This document shows positions 7,393-16,112 of a stretch of 25,179 nt of DNA, one piece after another. The stretch is from JAMOAW01 sp039908535 (lineage in GTDB: Bacteria > Pseudomonadota > Magnetococcia > Magnetococcales > JADFZT01). A model generated the notes under the pieces. It had not been told where the DNA came from and did not search any database. It saw only the letters and a program-made list of their open reading frames with translations. A program made the translations under genes and the position numbers. The stretch covers positions 1 to 25,179 of the forward strand of contig JAMOAW010000047.1 in assembly GCA_039908535.1 (NCBI GenBank), read 5' to 3'. Within the stretch, counting starts at the first letter, position 1. The number at the start of each line of letters is the position of its first letter.

Positions 7393-8427
7393 ATGATTTT
7401 CTTTCGCTCCAGAACATACAAACAAACAAAACCTCTATTTGTTAACAAAAAGTTGTTCTTGCTCGTTTGTTCTTTATACGCTTTTCATCTGGAGATACGC
7501 TATGCCTCTTCAGAGGAGCCCTTACGTCTGCAAGTTACCCCCGAATTATCCTCTCTAAATATAAAAAAGTCACCGCCACTTCCCTTATCACGAGGTCAAT
7601 TGCAATCCAATAATGAGGTGTGGATTGAGGAAGATCTTTACCATCAGGTCCAAGATGGGGAAACGCTCTCTGGTATTGCCCGCTCTTTCGATCTTGGCTT
7701 TAACGAGATTGTCGGCTATAACTGGAATGTCAATACCAAACACCCAGATAAAGAGATTCTCCTGCGCATCGTCCGCCGCCGCATTCCACCCAAAATAGAA
7801 CAAAAAACGGGACTGGTGATCAATCTGGCTGAAACGCGACTCTATTGGCTACAAAAAAATGGTTGGTTCGATACCTTCCCAGTGGGTATTGGCCGAGAAG
7901 GTTACGATACACCCCTGGGCAAAACCCTGGTGGTCAGAAAAAAAAGTCAGCCCACTTGGTATGTGCCAGAGATGTTACGCAAAAAAAATCCTAAACTACC
8001 AGCACAAATTCCACCTGGCCCCCAAAATCCATTGGGAGCCCACGCCCTCTATCTGGGTTGGCCTGGATATTTAATCCATGGCACCAATGACCCGTTCAAT
8101 AGCATTGGCCGCCGTGTCAGTCACGGCTGCATTCGCCTTTATCCAGAAGATATCGCCCAATTATTTGCCATGGTGCCCGTTAACGAACCGGTTTGGGTAA
8201 TCAATCAACCCGCAAAAGCAGGATGGTTGCACGATGACCTTTATTTGGAGCTCCACCCATCACACGCCTCAAACAAAAAAAAATTGGCTGTTTTAGCACA
8301 AGAGGAGATTGCCCAAGCTCTGGCTAGAAAATCCGGGCAATCCACTTGGTTTGATTGGCAGCTTATTGACCAAATGGAAACCAATCCCGATGGTATTCCT
8401 AGAAAGGTGGGAGGCATCAAAAAATAA
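7393..8427 (+). CDS. LysM-containing L,D-transpeptidase (YkuD family)
   Basis: This is a periplasmic peptidoglycan cross-linking or lipoprotein-anchoring enzyme of 344 aa. A basic start and a hydrophobic stretch (about residues 19-33) resemble a signal peptide or anchor. A LysM motif follows (YHQVQDGETLSGIARSFDLG, about 83-102). The YkuD catalytic domain spans about 140-275, with LIHGTNDP (H229) and SHGCIRLYPEDI (H244, catalytic C246). The layout matches ErfK/YbiS-type enzymes. The ATG at 7393 has AGGA 11 bases upstream, a rather long spacing. The C-terminal 65 residues beyond the domain are charged and not recognised. It is convergent with the HAD-IIIC gene (43-bp gap), with no clear neighbour partner. 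Confidence 0.9.
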   Translation: MIFFRSRTYKQTKPLFVNKKLFLLVCSLYAFHLEIRYASSEEPLRLQVTPELSSLNIKKSPPLPLSRGQLQSNNEVWIEEDLYHQVQDGETLSGIARSFDLGFNEIVGYNWNVNTKHPDKEILLRIVRRRIPPKIEQKTGLVINLAETRLYWLQKNGWFDTFPVGIGREGYDTPLGKTLVVRKKSQPTWYVPEMLRKKNPKLPAQIPPGPQNPLGAHALYLGWPGYLIHGTNDPFNSIGRRVSHGCIRLYPEDIAQLFAMVPVNEPVWVINQPAKAGWLHDDLYLELHPSHASNKKKLAVLAQEEIAQALARKSGQSTWFDWQLIDQMETNPDGIPRKVGGIKK

Positions 8428-8470
8428 AAAAATGGAGAGAGGGTGAGGGGCCTCTTAACCACCAAAAATC

Positions 8471-10252
8471 TTATTCCTCCCTGACCTCAATAAAATCGCA
8501 TCGCAACCCATCCCCCGAAATATCCAAATAAAATCCTCCCGCAGAATCCGCCTCAAATTGCAATGCCTCCAAGGTTTGCCAAGCCGGTTGATTCCGCGCT
8601 GTCCTCTTAAAATTGACCCATAGCCGTTTTATGCCAGGATAACGCCGAACCAAATAATCAAAAAAAACCTGCTCAATAAATTTCCCCTGCACCCGACAAG
8701 AGAGCATAAACTCCTCAACCCGCACCACCTCGCCGCGCACTCGGGTTAAACTAAAACCCACTAGGCCATACGAACCAAACTTATCCGAACAAGACAAAAC
8801 ATGTTTGTCCAACCCAACCTCCATCAATATACTCGGCAGCGAAACCAACGTATATTTACTCCCCGAAAAATTGAGTTGATTGGTCCGTTGCATCAACTCC
8901 GAAACCCGCTCAAAATGGTCGACACCATAAGGCATCACGGTCAATCGAATGGCACACGAGGCCAAAAATCCCTTATAATCGTCGCCAAATCGAGTACGAA
9001 CCTCCTCTCTAGCAAAGGCATCTTGATAAAATTGACGACGTTTTTGAGCCTCGGCACTCTGCGACCCTTGCATGCGAGGATGATCCCATAAGCTGGAGAG
9101 CTCCAGAGCATTTACCCCCATCACCATCGGCAAAGCCTGACGTACCTCCTCCAACTCAAAAGGATTGTCATCTATAAAGGCGAAAGTATCCAAGCCAATG
9201 TTTAAACGGTTGGCAAGGGTGCGTATATTCGAACTTTTCGGCATCCAATTGATCTGCGGAAGTAAAAAATAGTGATCCAATCCCAATTGACACACCCGCT
9301 GCCACGCATGATCATAATTATTTTTACTCGCAATACTCTGTAAAATCCCCCGAGAGTCCAACCGTTCTATGAACTCCAAAACCCCAGGACGCAAAGGAGG
9401 GGCCTCCTCTTCTAAAAGAACTCCCGACCATAAGGTGTGATCCAAATCCCAAACCAAACATTTAATTTTTTCCCCTCTCTCCTCCTTGACCTCTGTTTGT
9501 TCAAAGCGAACAAAATCGGCCATAACAATCACCAAATGAGGAGGTATATTTCCTGAGGGGATCAAGGCGACATGAAAGGGGTGGCCTGTGCCGGCACTCG
9601 ATACCAACAGCCGCCAATCAAACTGGTGGCTCGAAAATCCTGGTGGCAATAAAATTTCCGCCGCAAAAGGAGGCGTATGTCCAGCTTGAGCCAGGGTCAT
9701 GGTCAGCGTCAATCGAACAGAGTGTGCGGCAGGATTATATATTTCCAATAAAAAGGCATCGGGTTTCTGCTCTGGATGGGGATTGTTCAGATGCAGGCGA
9801 CGATTAAAGCGTTCCAAGAGACTATAAGAAAGGTATCGCAAGCGTTTATCACGCCAAAAAAAATATAAAAATTGGCCTAAATAAAACCCAAATCGTGCCA
9901 ACCAATCTGCCCAACGCTCATGACGCAACAACTGTTCTATGGGTTGTAATTGCGTATTGCCCCGTGCCTCAATCTTGCCCCATTTTCGAAACAGCACCTC
10001 TGCGCCATAACCACGTTCCCCATGACAGGCGTGATGACATCCAAATCCTCCTTCCAACCGCCGACAGCGGCCATCGGGACGGGCCTCATAAAGGGTACAG
10101 CTTTGAAAACAAGCCGGAGCCGCGCATTCAATGCAATGCTCACCCCAAACCATAAAACTTAAATGAGTTATTTTTTTACGATTTTTTTCTATAATATCAG
10201 GAAGATGAAGTAAAAATTTCCCGTCACGACGGGCTTGGTAAAACTCAAACAT
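8471..10252 (-). CDS. FkbH-like HAD-IIIC domain protein with cysteine-rich N terminus
   Basis: This is a 593-aa cytoplasmic protein. The C-terminal half is an HAD subfamily IIIC / FkbH-like module: CLVWDLDHTLWSGVL with D269 and D271, SIASKNN near 307-312, FIDDNPFEL with D361/D362, and a GNAT-like tail (YGLVGFSLTRV). FkbH proteins load glyceryl or other small acyl units in polyketide and polysaccharide assembly; related HAD-IIIC proteins are phosphatases. The N terminus holds seven cysteines in a compact pattern (C40, C43, C47, C52, C63, C72, C76, starting VWGEHCIECAAPACFQSC), possibly a metal or Fe-S site. No carrier protein, ketosynthase or glycosyltransferase gene is nearby, so the substrate is unknown. 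The ATG at 10252 has AAGGAAA upstream with good spacing. Confidence 0.78.
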   Translation of the reverse strand: MFEFYQARRDGKFLLHLPDIIEKNRKKITHLSFMVWGEHCIECAAPACFQSCTLYEARPDGRCRRLEGGFGCHHACHGERGYGAEVLFRKWGKIEARGNTQLQPIEQLLRHERWADWLARFGFYLGQFLYFFWRDKRLRYLSYSLLERFNRRLHLNNPHPEQKPDAFLLEIYNPAAHSVRLTLTMTLAQAGHTPPFAAEILLPPGFSSHQFDWRLLVSSAGTGHPFHVALIPSGNIPPHLVIVMADFVRFEQTEVKEERGEKIKCLVWDLDHTLWSGVLLEEEAPPLRPGVLEFIERLDSRGILQSIASKNNYDHAWQRVCQLGLDHYFLLPQINWMPKSSNIRTLANRLNIGLDTFAFIDDNPFELEEVRQALPMVMGVNALELSSLWDHPRMQGSQSAEAQKRRQFYQDAFAREEVRTRFGDDYKGFLASCAIRLTVMPYGVDHFERVSELMQRTNQLNFSGSKYTLVSLPSILMEVGLDKHVLSCSDKFGSYGLVGFSLTRVRGEVVRVEEFMLSCRVQGKFIEQVFFDYLVRRYPGIKRLWVNFKRTARNQPAWQTLEALQFEADSAGGFYLDISGDGLRCDFIEVREE

Positions 10253-10271
10253 GCCGGATGGTTTCCTTTTA

Positions 10272-10473
10272 AAACATCATGCCCTGCGGGCAAAGAATTA
10301 AAAAAAGGGTGGGGGGAATTGGGGGGCGGTTCTCCGCCCCCCAAGGTCTTGATTTTTACTTTTCCGATACATAAATCAAAATAAAAATCAAAACCCTGGG
10401 GGATGAATCCCCCAGACCCCCTCTTTTTTTTTAAGACTAAAGGGTGAGGAGTTAATTTTTATTTTTCCGGTAC
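10272..10473 (+). repeat. Intergenic repeat copy 5 (A-C followed by B-truncated C)
   Basis: The first unit (10272-10372) is the short A-C form. The A hairpin joins the AAAGGGTGGGGGG lead of C directly, with no B module. The C hairpin is TTGGGGGGCGG-TTCT-CCGCCCCCCAA, and the unit ends in CCGATACAT. A second unit (10379-10473) has B with its T-run and a C module that has lost its hairpin but keeps the tail TTTTTATTTTTCCGGTAC. Read on the minus strand, this tail encodes the last residues VPEK and the stop codon of the diguanylate cyclase. Confidence 0.88.
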
Positions 10474-12933
10474 AAAAATATTCGCCGAAGCAAAACGATA
10501 CACCCCACGCCCGGCCTCTTTGGCTTTATACATCGCTAAGTCAGCCTGCTTGATCAATTCATCTATCGTGGTTCCATCGGTGGGAAAAATAGAAATGCCA
10601 ATACTAACACCAATAGAAAGAGTATGGCCGTTGATCATAAACTCTTTGTGCAACTGCTGAATAATTTGATCGGCCACTTTGCCAGCATCTTGGGGATGAT
10701 GTAAATCAGGCAAAATAACATTAAATTCATCTCCCCCCAAGCGCGCCACGATATCGGCTTTGCGCAGACAGCTTTGAATCCGCTCCACCGATTGAATAAG
10801 CAAAATATCCCCCACATCATGCCCAAAGGTATCGTTGACTTGTTTAAATCGATCCAAATCCATAAAAAAGATCCCTACCAACAGACGATCACGTTCCGCT
10901 TGTTGTAAGGCTTTAAGGAGTAACTCTTGGAGCAAACGGCGATTGGGCAAGCCAGTTAAATTGTCATGACCGGCCATATGTTTGATCTTCTCTTCGGATT
11001 GCCCCCGCTCAATCAATTCAGCCAAGGTATTGGTGGCCGTATTCAAAAAAGCCTCTTCCTCTTGATTATAAACATGATTAGGTTTTACATAAAGATTTAA
11101 AACCCCCAAAAGAGTGTCACGGGATAAAATTGGCAAGCAATAGTGACCATGATCTTGAATGCCATCAAAGCCGATATCATGATGGGCATCTAAATGCGAT
11201 GTAAAAACAATTCGACGCTCTTGGGCCGCCCGTCCACATAAACAATACCCAAAAGGAAGATGTTGACAGCTGGTCAATAAATGTTCATCCAACCCCTGTT
11301 GGGCAATCATCTCCAAATGTTTTCCATCCGCTTCAACCAAAAAGATAGAGCCCTTTTTTTGCACCGCAAGCCAAGGCACCGTTAATATAATACTGAGAGC
11401 GACCTCTAATTTGCGTTGCAAAGGAAGATCTTCCAACGCAATTTCCAACAAAGCACTGATCGCTATCCGGTTGACATAAGCGTGAAAATCTCTGGCTTCC
11501 AAGGCATAACGTTGCGTCATGTCATCTACAGCTGCCGTAAAGATAAATTGCTTGTCATTTTTATAATAAGAGAGGGTGATTTCTGCTGGAAATTGCGACC
11601 CATCCCGGCGTTTTAACGACGTTGCCACTTGCCAAGCCGAACTTGTGGTTTGGGTATCAGAAATGGGGAGTTTCAGAAGTTGTCGCCAAGAGTTGTCGGT
11701 AGGAGTGGTTTGTATTAAATACTGTGCAATATTTTGTCCCGCCACTTTTGAGTAAGATTGGCCAAATAAGTCCGCCATTTTTTGGTTCCAAAAGATAATA
11801 TTTCCTTTGCTATCAAATACCAAAATGGCAACCCCCAAGGCTTGGGTCATGGCATGAAATTGTTCGTCCCGGACTTGAAGTTTTTCGGCATAGGCGCGTT
11901 GAGCCTGAGAATTGAGCCGGACTGTTTGGGTAAGATGACCCAACGCTTGTGCCAACTCGCCCATTTCATCCCGTCTTGTTTTCTCCATTGAGGTCAAAAG
12001 GGTGGCGGATTCTGGAGAGAGTTCGGCATAGACGGTAAACTCATGAGCAATATTTTTTAACATTTCTATGCGGCGCGTCACATAATTTAACCACAGACCA
12101 AGCGTAAGCCATAAAAGCACAACCACGCTTAAAAAAACGGTGCCACTGGCAATTAAAACGCCCTGTACACTTAAAAGGGGAACGGAGATCTGAATAAAAA
12201 CAAGAGTCGGTTGTTCTATCAACTCTTCCGACCAAAGAATAGAACCCTGATCGTGACGCATACCATGTTTCCAATACATTGTCTTGGTATGCAGATCGGT
12301 ATGATCGTCCACTTCTCCATCCAAAGAAGAGGCGATGATTTTCTGCCGCCACGTCAAAAACATTTCTGTTTGTGGAAAGCCAATTTGATTTAATAGAGCA
12401 TTGTCCAACGGCCTGAAAAGTAAAATAAACCCCTTTTCAGCACGCCCCATAAAAATGGCTTGGCTATAAACTCGAAACAGACGATTGGTGCGCGCATCAA
12501 AAAACCATTGCAGCGGTTGATCGGGAGTTGACCATTTTTCAGGGAAGGTTAAAGACTCCTCTACATGGCGAAACAGCACCTCTCCCTGGGGATTGATGAG
12601 GAGTACCTGTGTAAAAATATTGGTATTTTCCACGATGGTCAAAAAAGCCCGCAAATTATCCCAACGTTTTTGAGAATCTTCTAAAATATGCGCAAACTCA
12701 ATGCGGGCGCGAAAACGAATAGAACGCTCCTGCCACTCTTGTTCCCAGCTTTGAATACGTTTTTGATAAAATGTCGTTAAATGATTCTGATGATGACGGG
12801 CTAAAAGATTCATGGTGGTATACTCAAACCACCATGCAAAGGAGCCAATCAATACAATAACCAGCAACAACGTCACCAGGACACGCCATGCCGCTTGCCA
12901 ACGCAACGAAAGGTAGGTGCCGTGGTCAAACAT
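10459..12933 (-). CDS. Membrane diguanylate cyclase (periplasmic sensor-PAS-GAF-GGDEF)
   Basis: This 824-aa inner-membrane protein would make cyclic di-GMP from two GTP. Helix 1 (about 15-37) and helix 2 (about 253-283) flank a periplasmic sensor region of about 210 residues. Then follow a HAMP-like linker, a PAS domain (about 365-480; FDSKGNIIFWNQKMADLFG), a GAF domain (about 500-645) and a GGDEF domain (about 660-820). The active-site GGDEF is intact (733-737). An RxxD product-inhibition site (RKAD) stands five residues before it, so a feedback-controlled active enzyme is likely. The ATG at 12933 has AGGGGGAA upstream and lies 13 bp after the stop of the binding-protein gene, so the two form an operon. 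The last four codons and stop come from repeat copy 5. No EAL domain is present. Confidence 0.92.
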   Translation of the reverse strand: MFDHGTYLSLRWQAAWRVLVTLLLVIVLIGSFAWWFEYTTMNLLARHHQNHLTTFYQKRIQSWEQEWQERSIRFRARIEFAHILEDSQKRWDNLRAFLTIVENTNIFTQVLLINPQGEVLFRHVEESLTFPEKWSTPDQPLQWFFDARTNRLFRVYSQAIFMGRAEKGFILLFRPLDNALLNQIGFPQTEMFLTWRQKIIASSLDGEVDDHTDLHTKTMYWKHGMRHDQGSILWSEELIEQPTLVFIQISVPLLSVQGVLIASGTVFLSVVVLLWLTLGLWLNYVTRRIEMLKNIAHEFTVYAELSPESATLLTSMEKTRRDEMGELAQALGHLTQTVRLNSQAQRAYAEKLQVRDEQFHAMTQALGVAILVFDSKGNIIFWNQKMADLFGQSYSKVAGQNIAQYLIQTTPTDNSWRQLLKLPISDTQTTSSAWQVATSLKRRDGSQFPAEITLSYYKNDKQFIFTAAVDDMTQRYALEARDFHAYVNRIAISALLEIALEDLPLQRKLEVALSIILTVPWLAVQKKGSIFLVEADGKHLEMIAQQGLDEHLLTSCQHLPFGYCLCGRAAQERRIVFTSHLDAHHDIGFDGIQDHGHYCLPILSRDTLLGVLNLYVKPNHVYNQEEEAFLNTATNTLAELIERGQSEEKIKHMAGHDNLTGLPNRRLLQELLLKALQQAERDRLLVGIFFMDLDRFKQVNDTFGHDVGDILLIQSVERIQSCLRKADIVARLGGDEFNVILPDLHHPQDAGKVADQIIQQLHKEFMINGHTLSIGVSIGISIFPTDGTTIDELIKQADLAMYKAKEAGRGVYRFASANIFVPEK

Positions 12934-12946
12934 TTAAAATTTCCCC

Positions 12947-13984
12947 CTACTCAGAAAGACCAGACCAGTGCTCGTTGATCATGGTGGCTAATTTTAAACT
13001 GCTGGCCAAGGGATCGGTTGGATTGCTGGACTTAAAAAACCGCTCTGTCTCTAAAAGTTGCCGTGAGGAAAAGTGGCCGTCCTTACTATATATATGCGGA
13101 TATTTGCGTAAGGTCTCTAAACAATACTTCCTTTCATCAACATCTTTCAAGTCGAGAGCCTTCACAATATCCTGAGCAGAATGATCTGCCATCCACTGCA
13201 ACGTTTTACGCAAAATTCGAACCATTTTGGCTATTTTTTCCGACGATTGCGAGACCATCTCTGGACGGGCAATTAAAACAGCATGAAGAAAATTGGCTCC
13301 AGGAAAGGGAGAAACCAAGCTCGGATCTGCTAGGTTAGCGAGAAAAAAAACATCCCCAGAGGCCAATAGACGCGAGGCAAAGGGTTCATCGCCCATAATG
13401 GCATCCACCTGTCCCGTGCGTATGGTAGAAGATTGAGACTCCCAACTCTGTCCAGCTGGCACAAAATTCACCTCACTTGGATCCACACCATAGGTGCGCA
13501 GCATAAGTTCGATTAATTGTTGCGAGGTGGTTTTACTGGTCAAAGAACTCGAATTAACCCCAATGCGCCGACCACGTAAATCCGCTGGGGTGTGTACTTC
13601 CGACGCGAGATTTGCCCGCACCATCAACACGAATAATGGGGCATCATCCACCGCAGCCACGGCCACGGCTTGAAGAGCATGAATGTTTAAAGAGATCATC
13701 GCAGGTAACCCGGCCACCGCAAAATCGCTGTTGTGGGAGGTTAAATTTTTAAGAGCCAACGCCCCACCTCCCGTATGCAGCAACTGAACTTCGACATTTT
13801 CTTCGCGGTCGCTCCCCAGAATAGAGATTAAATCAATGGGCAAATAGGAGAGATTGCGAGGACCAGGGACGCTGATCACAATGGGTAAAGGGGATCTGTC
13901 CGCGCTTTCAGACCTGGCTTGTAGCGGCAGAAAAAAAATGCATGCCATGTGAAACACAAATAAAAAAATACGAGGAGAAATCAT
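12947..13984 (-). CDS. NMT1/SsuA-like periplasmic substrate-binding protein
   Basis: This 345-aa exported protein has a signal peptide (MISPRIFLFVFHMACIFFLPLQARS). It shows a type II periplasmic-binding fold typical of the NMT1/THI5/SsuA group: LHTGGGALALKNLTSHNSDFA, DDAPLFVLMVRANL, PADLRGRRIGVNSSS and TGQVDAIMGDEPFASRL. Such proteins normally feed ABC transporters for sulfonates, nitrate or pyrimidine precursors. No permease or ATPase gene is present; the next gene is a membrane diguanylate cyclase 13 bp downstream, so I infer a sensory role. The frame extends 52 codons further upstream through repeat copy 6. I place the start at the ATG 13984 because AGGA lies 9 bases before it and the signal peptide begins there. 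Confidence 0.85.
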   Translation of the reverse strand: MISPRIFLFVFHMACIFFLPLQARSESADRSPLPIVISVPGPRNLSYLPIDLISILGSDREENVEVQLLHTGGGALALKNLTSHNSDFAVAGLPAMISLNIHALQAVAVAAVDDAPLFVLMVRANLASEVHTPADLRGRRIGVNSSSLTSKTTSQQLIELMLRTYGVDPSEVNFVPAGQSWESQSSTIRTGQVDAIMGDEPFASRLLASGDVFFLANLADPSLVSPFPGANFLHAVLIARPEMVSQSSEKIAKMVRILRKTLQWMADHSAQDIVKALDLKDVDERKYCLETLRKYPHIYSKDGHFSSRQLLETERFFKSSNPTDPLASSLKLATMINEHWSGLSE

Positions 13985-14008
13985 AATATTTTTTCCTAAA
14001 TACAGTTT

Positions 14009-14174
14009 TAGAACATGATGCCCTGCGGGCAAAAGATTAAAATCAAAACCCTGGGGGATGAATCCCCCAGACCCCCTCTTTTTTTTAAGAATTAAAAGAA
14101 AAGGGTGGGGGGGATTGGGGGGCGGTTCTGGGCCCCCCAAGGTCTTGCTTTTTATCTTCCCGTCGCTTATACAT
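14009..14174 (+). repeat. Intergenic repeat copy 6 (full A-B-C)
   Basis: The copy begins TAGAACATGATGCCC. A and B hairpins are perfect, with a T-run after B. The C hairpin keeps its outer 9-bp stem (TTGGGGGGC / GCCCCCCAA) but the inner two pairs are lost (GGTTCTGG). The tail is decayed. It lies between the divergent binding-protein and gatC genes. One frame is open through the whole copy and falsely extends the binding-protein frame. Confidence 0.9.
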
Positions 14175-14256
14175 TATTTGCAAATAAAATCAAATGCAAT
14201 TTATAAAAAAATGGGATCAGGCTTGTCGTCGGGTTTTTTACATGTTACTTTAATAA

Positions 14257-14274
14257 ATAGGGATGGCTCCCTAT
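14257..14274. promoter_or_regulatory. Palindrome in the gatC leader
   Basis: ATAGGGA-tggc-TCCCTAT is a perfect 7-bp inverted repeat 43 bp upstream of gatC, followed at once by an AT-rich TATAAAA stretch that could be a -10 element. It could be an operator or a small leader hairpin. No convincing -35 box is seen at normal spacing. Confidence 0.35.
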
Positions 14275-14316
14275 ATAAAATCTCTCTCAACATTTTAGAC
14301 GGTTTTTTAAAAAATT

Positions 14317-14604
14317 ATGCCCATCCAAGTACAAAATGTCGAACATGTGGCAAAATTGGCGCGACTGGAAATCACCCCAGAAGAGATACACCTCTATACC
14401 GAACAACTGGCCAAAATTTTAGAGCTGATGGATCAACTCAATCAACTCCCAACCGACTCTATCTTACCCATGGCCCATGCTTTGGATGTCGAACTACCAC
14501 TACGAACGGACACAGTCACCCACACAAACCAACGCGACCTCCTTTTGACCGGTGCCCCAGACCCAGAGAGCGGTCATTTCCGAGTTCCCAAAATCATTCA
14601 ATAA
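14317..14604 (+). CDS. gatC: Aspartyl/glutamyl-tRNA amidotransferase subunit C
   Basis: This 95-aa subunit of the GatCAB complex helps turn Glu-tRNA(Gln) or Asp-tRNA(Asn) into the amidated form. The family pattern is clear: VEHVAKLARLEITPEEIHLY, then the EQLAKILELMDQL helix, then P-x-x-HALDVELPLRTD and the end HFRVPKII. The length is standard. The ATG at 14317 has only a weak ribosome site. gatA begins 15 bp after its stop and gatB overlaps gatA, so this is a three-gene operon. Confidence 0.93.
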   Translation: MPIQVQNVEHVAKLARLEITPEEIHLYTEQLAKILELMDQLNQLPTDSILPMAHALDVELPLRTDTVTHTNQRDLLLTGAPDPESGHFRVPKIIQ

Positions 14605-14618
14605 CGGACACCTTTTAC

Positions 14619-16112
14619 GTGGATATCTGCGCCTTAACCCTAACTCAAACCATGCACCTCTTGCAAAAAAAAGAGGTCTCAGCGGTGGAGTTAACCCAAA
14701 GCTATTTAAACCGAATTGCCAACCTTGAACCACACATTCACGCGTTTATCACCGTGGATTCCCAGGGGGCACTTCAGGCGGCCCAATTGGCCGATACCCG
14801 CCGCACCCAAGGCGATGCCACGCCACTCACTGGCATTCCATTGGCACACAAAGATATTTTTTGCACCCAGGGTTTGACCACCACCTGTGGTTCCAAAATG
14901 TTGGCACAATTCGTCCCCCCCTACGACGCCACCGTCACCCGGCGGTTGCGAGAAGCTGGAGCCATTATTTTGGGCAAAAGCAACATGGATGAATTCGCCA
15001 TGGGCTCTTCCACCGAAACCTCCCATTTTGGCATCACCCGCAACCCATGGGATTTGAACCGCATCCCTGGCGGCTCTTCAGGAGGATCGGCGGCGGCTGT
15101 TGCGGCAGGCATGTGTGTGGCGGCCACGGGCACCGACACCGGCGGCTCCATTCGCCAGCCGGCCAGCCTCACCGGCATCACCGGACTCAAACCCACCTAT
15201 GGCCGCATCTCCCGTTTTGGCATGATCGCCTTTGCCTCCTCATTGGACCAAGCCGGTCCCATGGCCAAATCAGCCGAGGATGCCGCCTTGTTGTTGCAAG
15301 TGATGGCCGGTTCCGACCCCTTGGACGCCACCAGCCTGCCCAATCCAGTGCCTGATTATGCCCGTTCATTACAACAAACCCAACTGCAAGGCCGTAAATT
15401 GGGCTTGCCAAAGGAATATTTTGGCGACGGCTTGCAACCCGAAGTGCGCACCGCCATCGAGCAAGCCTGTGCCATTTATAAAAAATTGGGAGCCGAAATC
15501 GTCTCAATTTCACTGCCCCATACCTCTTACGCCATTCCAACTTATTATATCATTGCCCCGGCCGAGGCCTCTTCCAATCTGGCCCGCTATGATGGGGTGC
15601 GCTTTGGCCACCGGTGCGTCAATCCACAAGATTTACACGACCTCTACTTTCGTACCCGCTCCGAAGGGTTCGGCTCTGAAGTCAAACGGCGCATCATGCT
15701 TGGAACCTATGTCCTCTCCTCAGGATATTATGAGGCCTACTATCGCAAGGCACAAAAGGTACGCCGTCTTATCGCCGATGATTTTCAACAGGCCTTTACT
15801 CAGGTTGACTGGATTTTGACCCCAACCTCCCCCAATACCGCTTTTCGTTTGGGAGAAAAAACCCAAGATCCCGTCCAAATGTATTATTCGGATATTTTTA
15901 CCATCAACGTCAATCTGGCTGGTCTGCCCGCCCTCTCTCTGCCCTGTGGTATGGATAAAGAGCAACTGCCCATTGGCTTGCAATTGATAGGTCGCCCCCT
16001 GGACGAAGCCAATCTTTTGGGAGCGGCTCATCTGTTTCAACAAGAGACCGACTGGCATCAATTACGTCCTAAAAACCTTGATTCCCGTACTGAGATGATC
16101 AACTTACCATGA
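14619..16112 (+). CDS. gatA: Aspartyl/glutamyl-tRNA amidotransferase subunit A
   Basis: This is the amidase subunit that hydrolyses glutamine to supply ammonia. The 497-aa protein has the amidase signature with the Lys/cis-Ser/Ser triad: K78 in GIPLAHKDIF, S153 in GGSSGGSAAA and S177 in GTDTGGSIRQPA. The numbering is one less than the K79/S154/S178 I recall for the Staphylococcus enzyme. The open frame extends far upstream across gatC and a repeat copy, but that region is not family-like. I choose the GTG at 14619 (GGACA about 8 bases upstream, 15 bp after the gatC stop) because it gives the normal N terminus and length. An ATG at 14652 would cut into the first helix. Its stop overlaps the gatB start (ATGA). 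Confidence 0.93.
   Translation: MDICALTLTQTMHLLQKKEVSAVELTQSYLNRIANLEPHIHAFITVDSQGALQAAQLADTRRTQGDATPLTGIPLAHKDIFCTQGLTTTCGSKMLAQFVPPYDATVTRRLREAGAIILGKSNMDEFAMGSSTETSHFGITRNPWDLNRIPGGSSGGSAAAVAAGMCVAATGTDTGGSIRQPASLTGITGLKPTYGRISRFGMIAFASSLDQAGPMAKSAEDAALLLQVMAGSDPLDATSLPNPVPDYARSLQQTQLQGRKLGLPKEYFGDGLQPEVRTAIEQACAIYKKLGAEIVSISLPHTSYAIPTYYIIAPAEASSNLARYDGVRFGHRCVNPQDLHDLYFRTRSEGFGSEVKRRIMLGTYVLSSGYYEAYYRKAQKVRRLIADDFQQAFTQVDWILTPTSPNTAFRLGEKTQDPVQMYYSDIFTINVNLAGLPALSLPCGMDKEQLPIGLQLIGRPLDEANLLGAAHLFQQETDWHQLRPKNLDSRTEMINLP

Noticed and set aside
8428..8470. Terminator between the convergent L,D-transpeptidase and HAD-IIIC genes
   Set aside because: Only a loose AGAGG / CCTCT pairing with a long loop and no T-run is seen, so no terminator is claimed.
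14058..14618. Long plus-strand frame upstream of gatA reading through gatC and a repeat copy
   Set aside because: It overlaps gatC in another frame, resembles no amidase sequence and starts inside an intergenic repeat. GatA begins at the GTG at 14619.
15047..15540. Overlapping frames on both strands within gatA
   Set aside because: They are shadows of the gatA codon pattern, with arginine/histidine-rich, non-protein-like composition.
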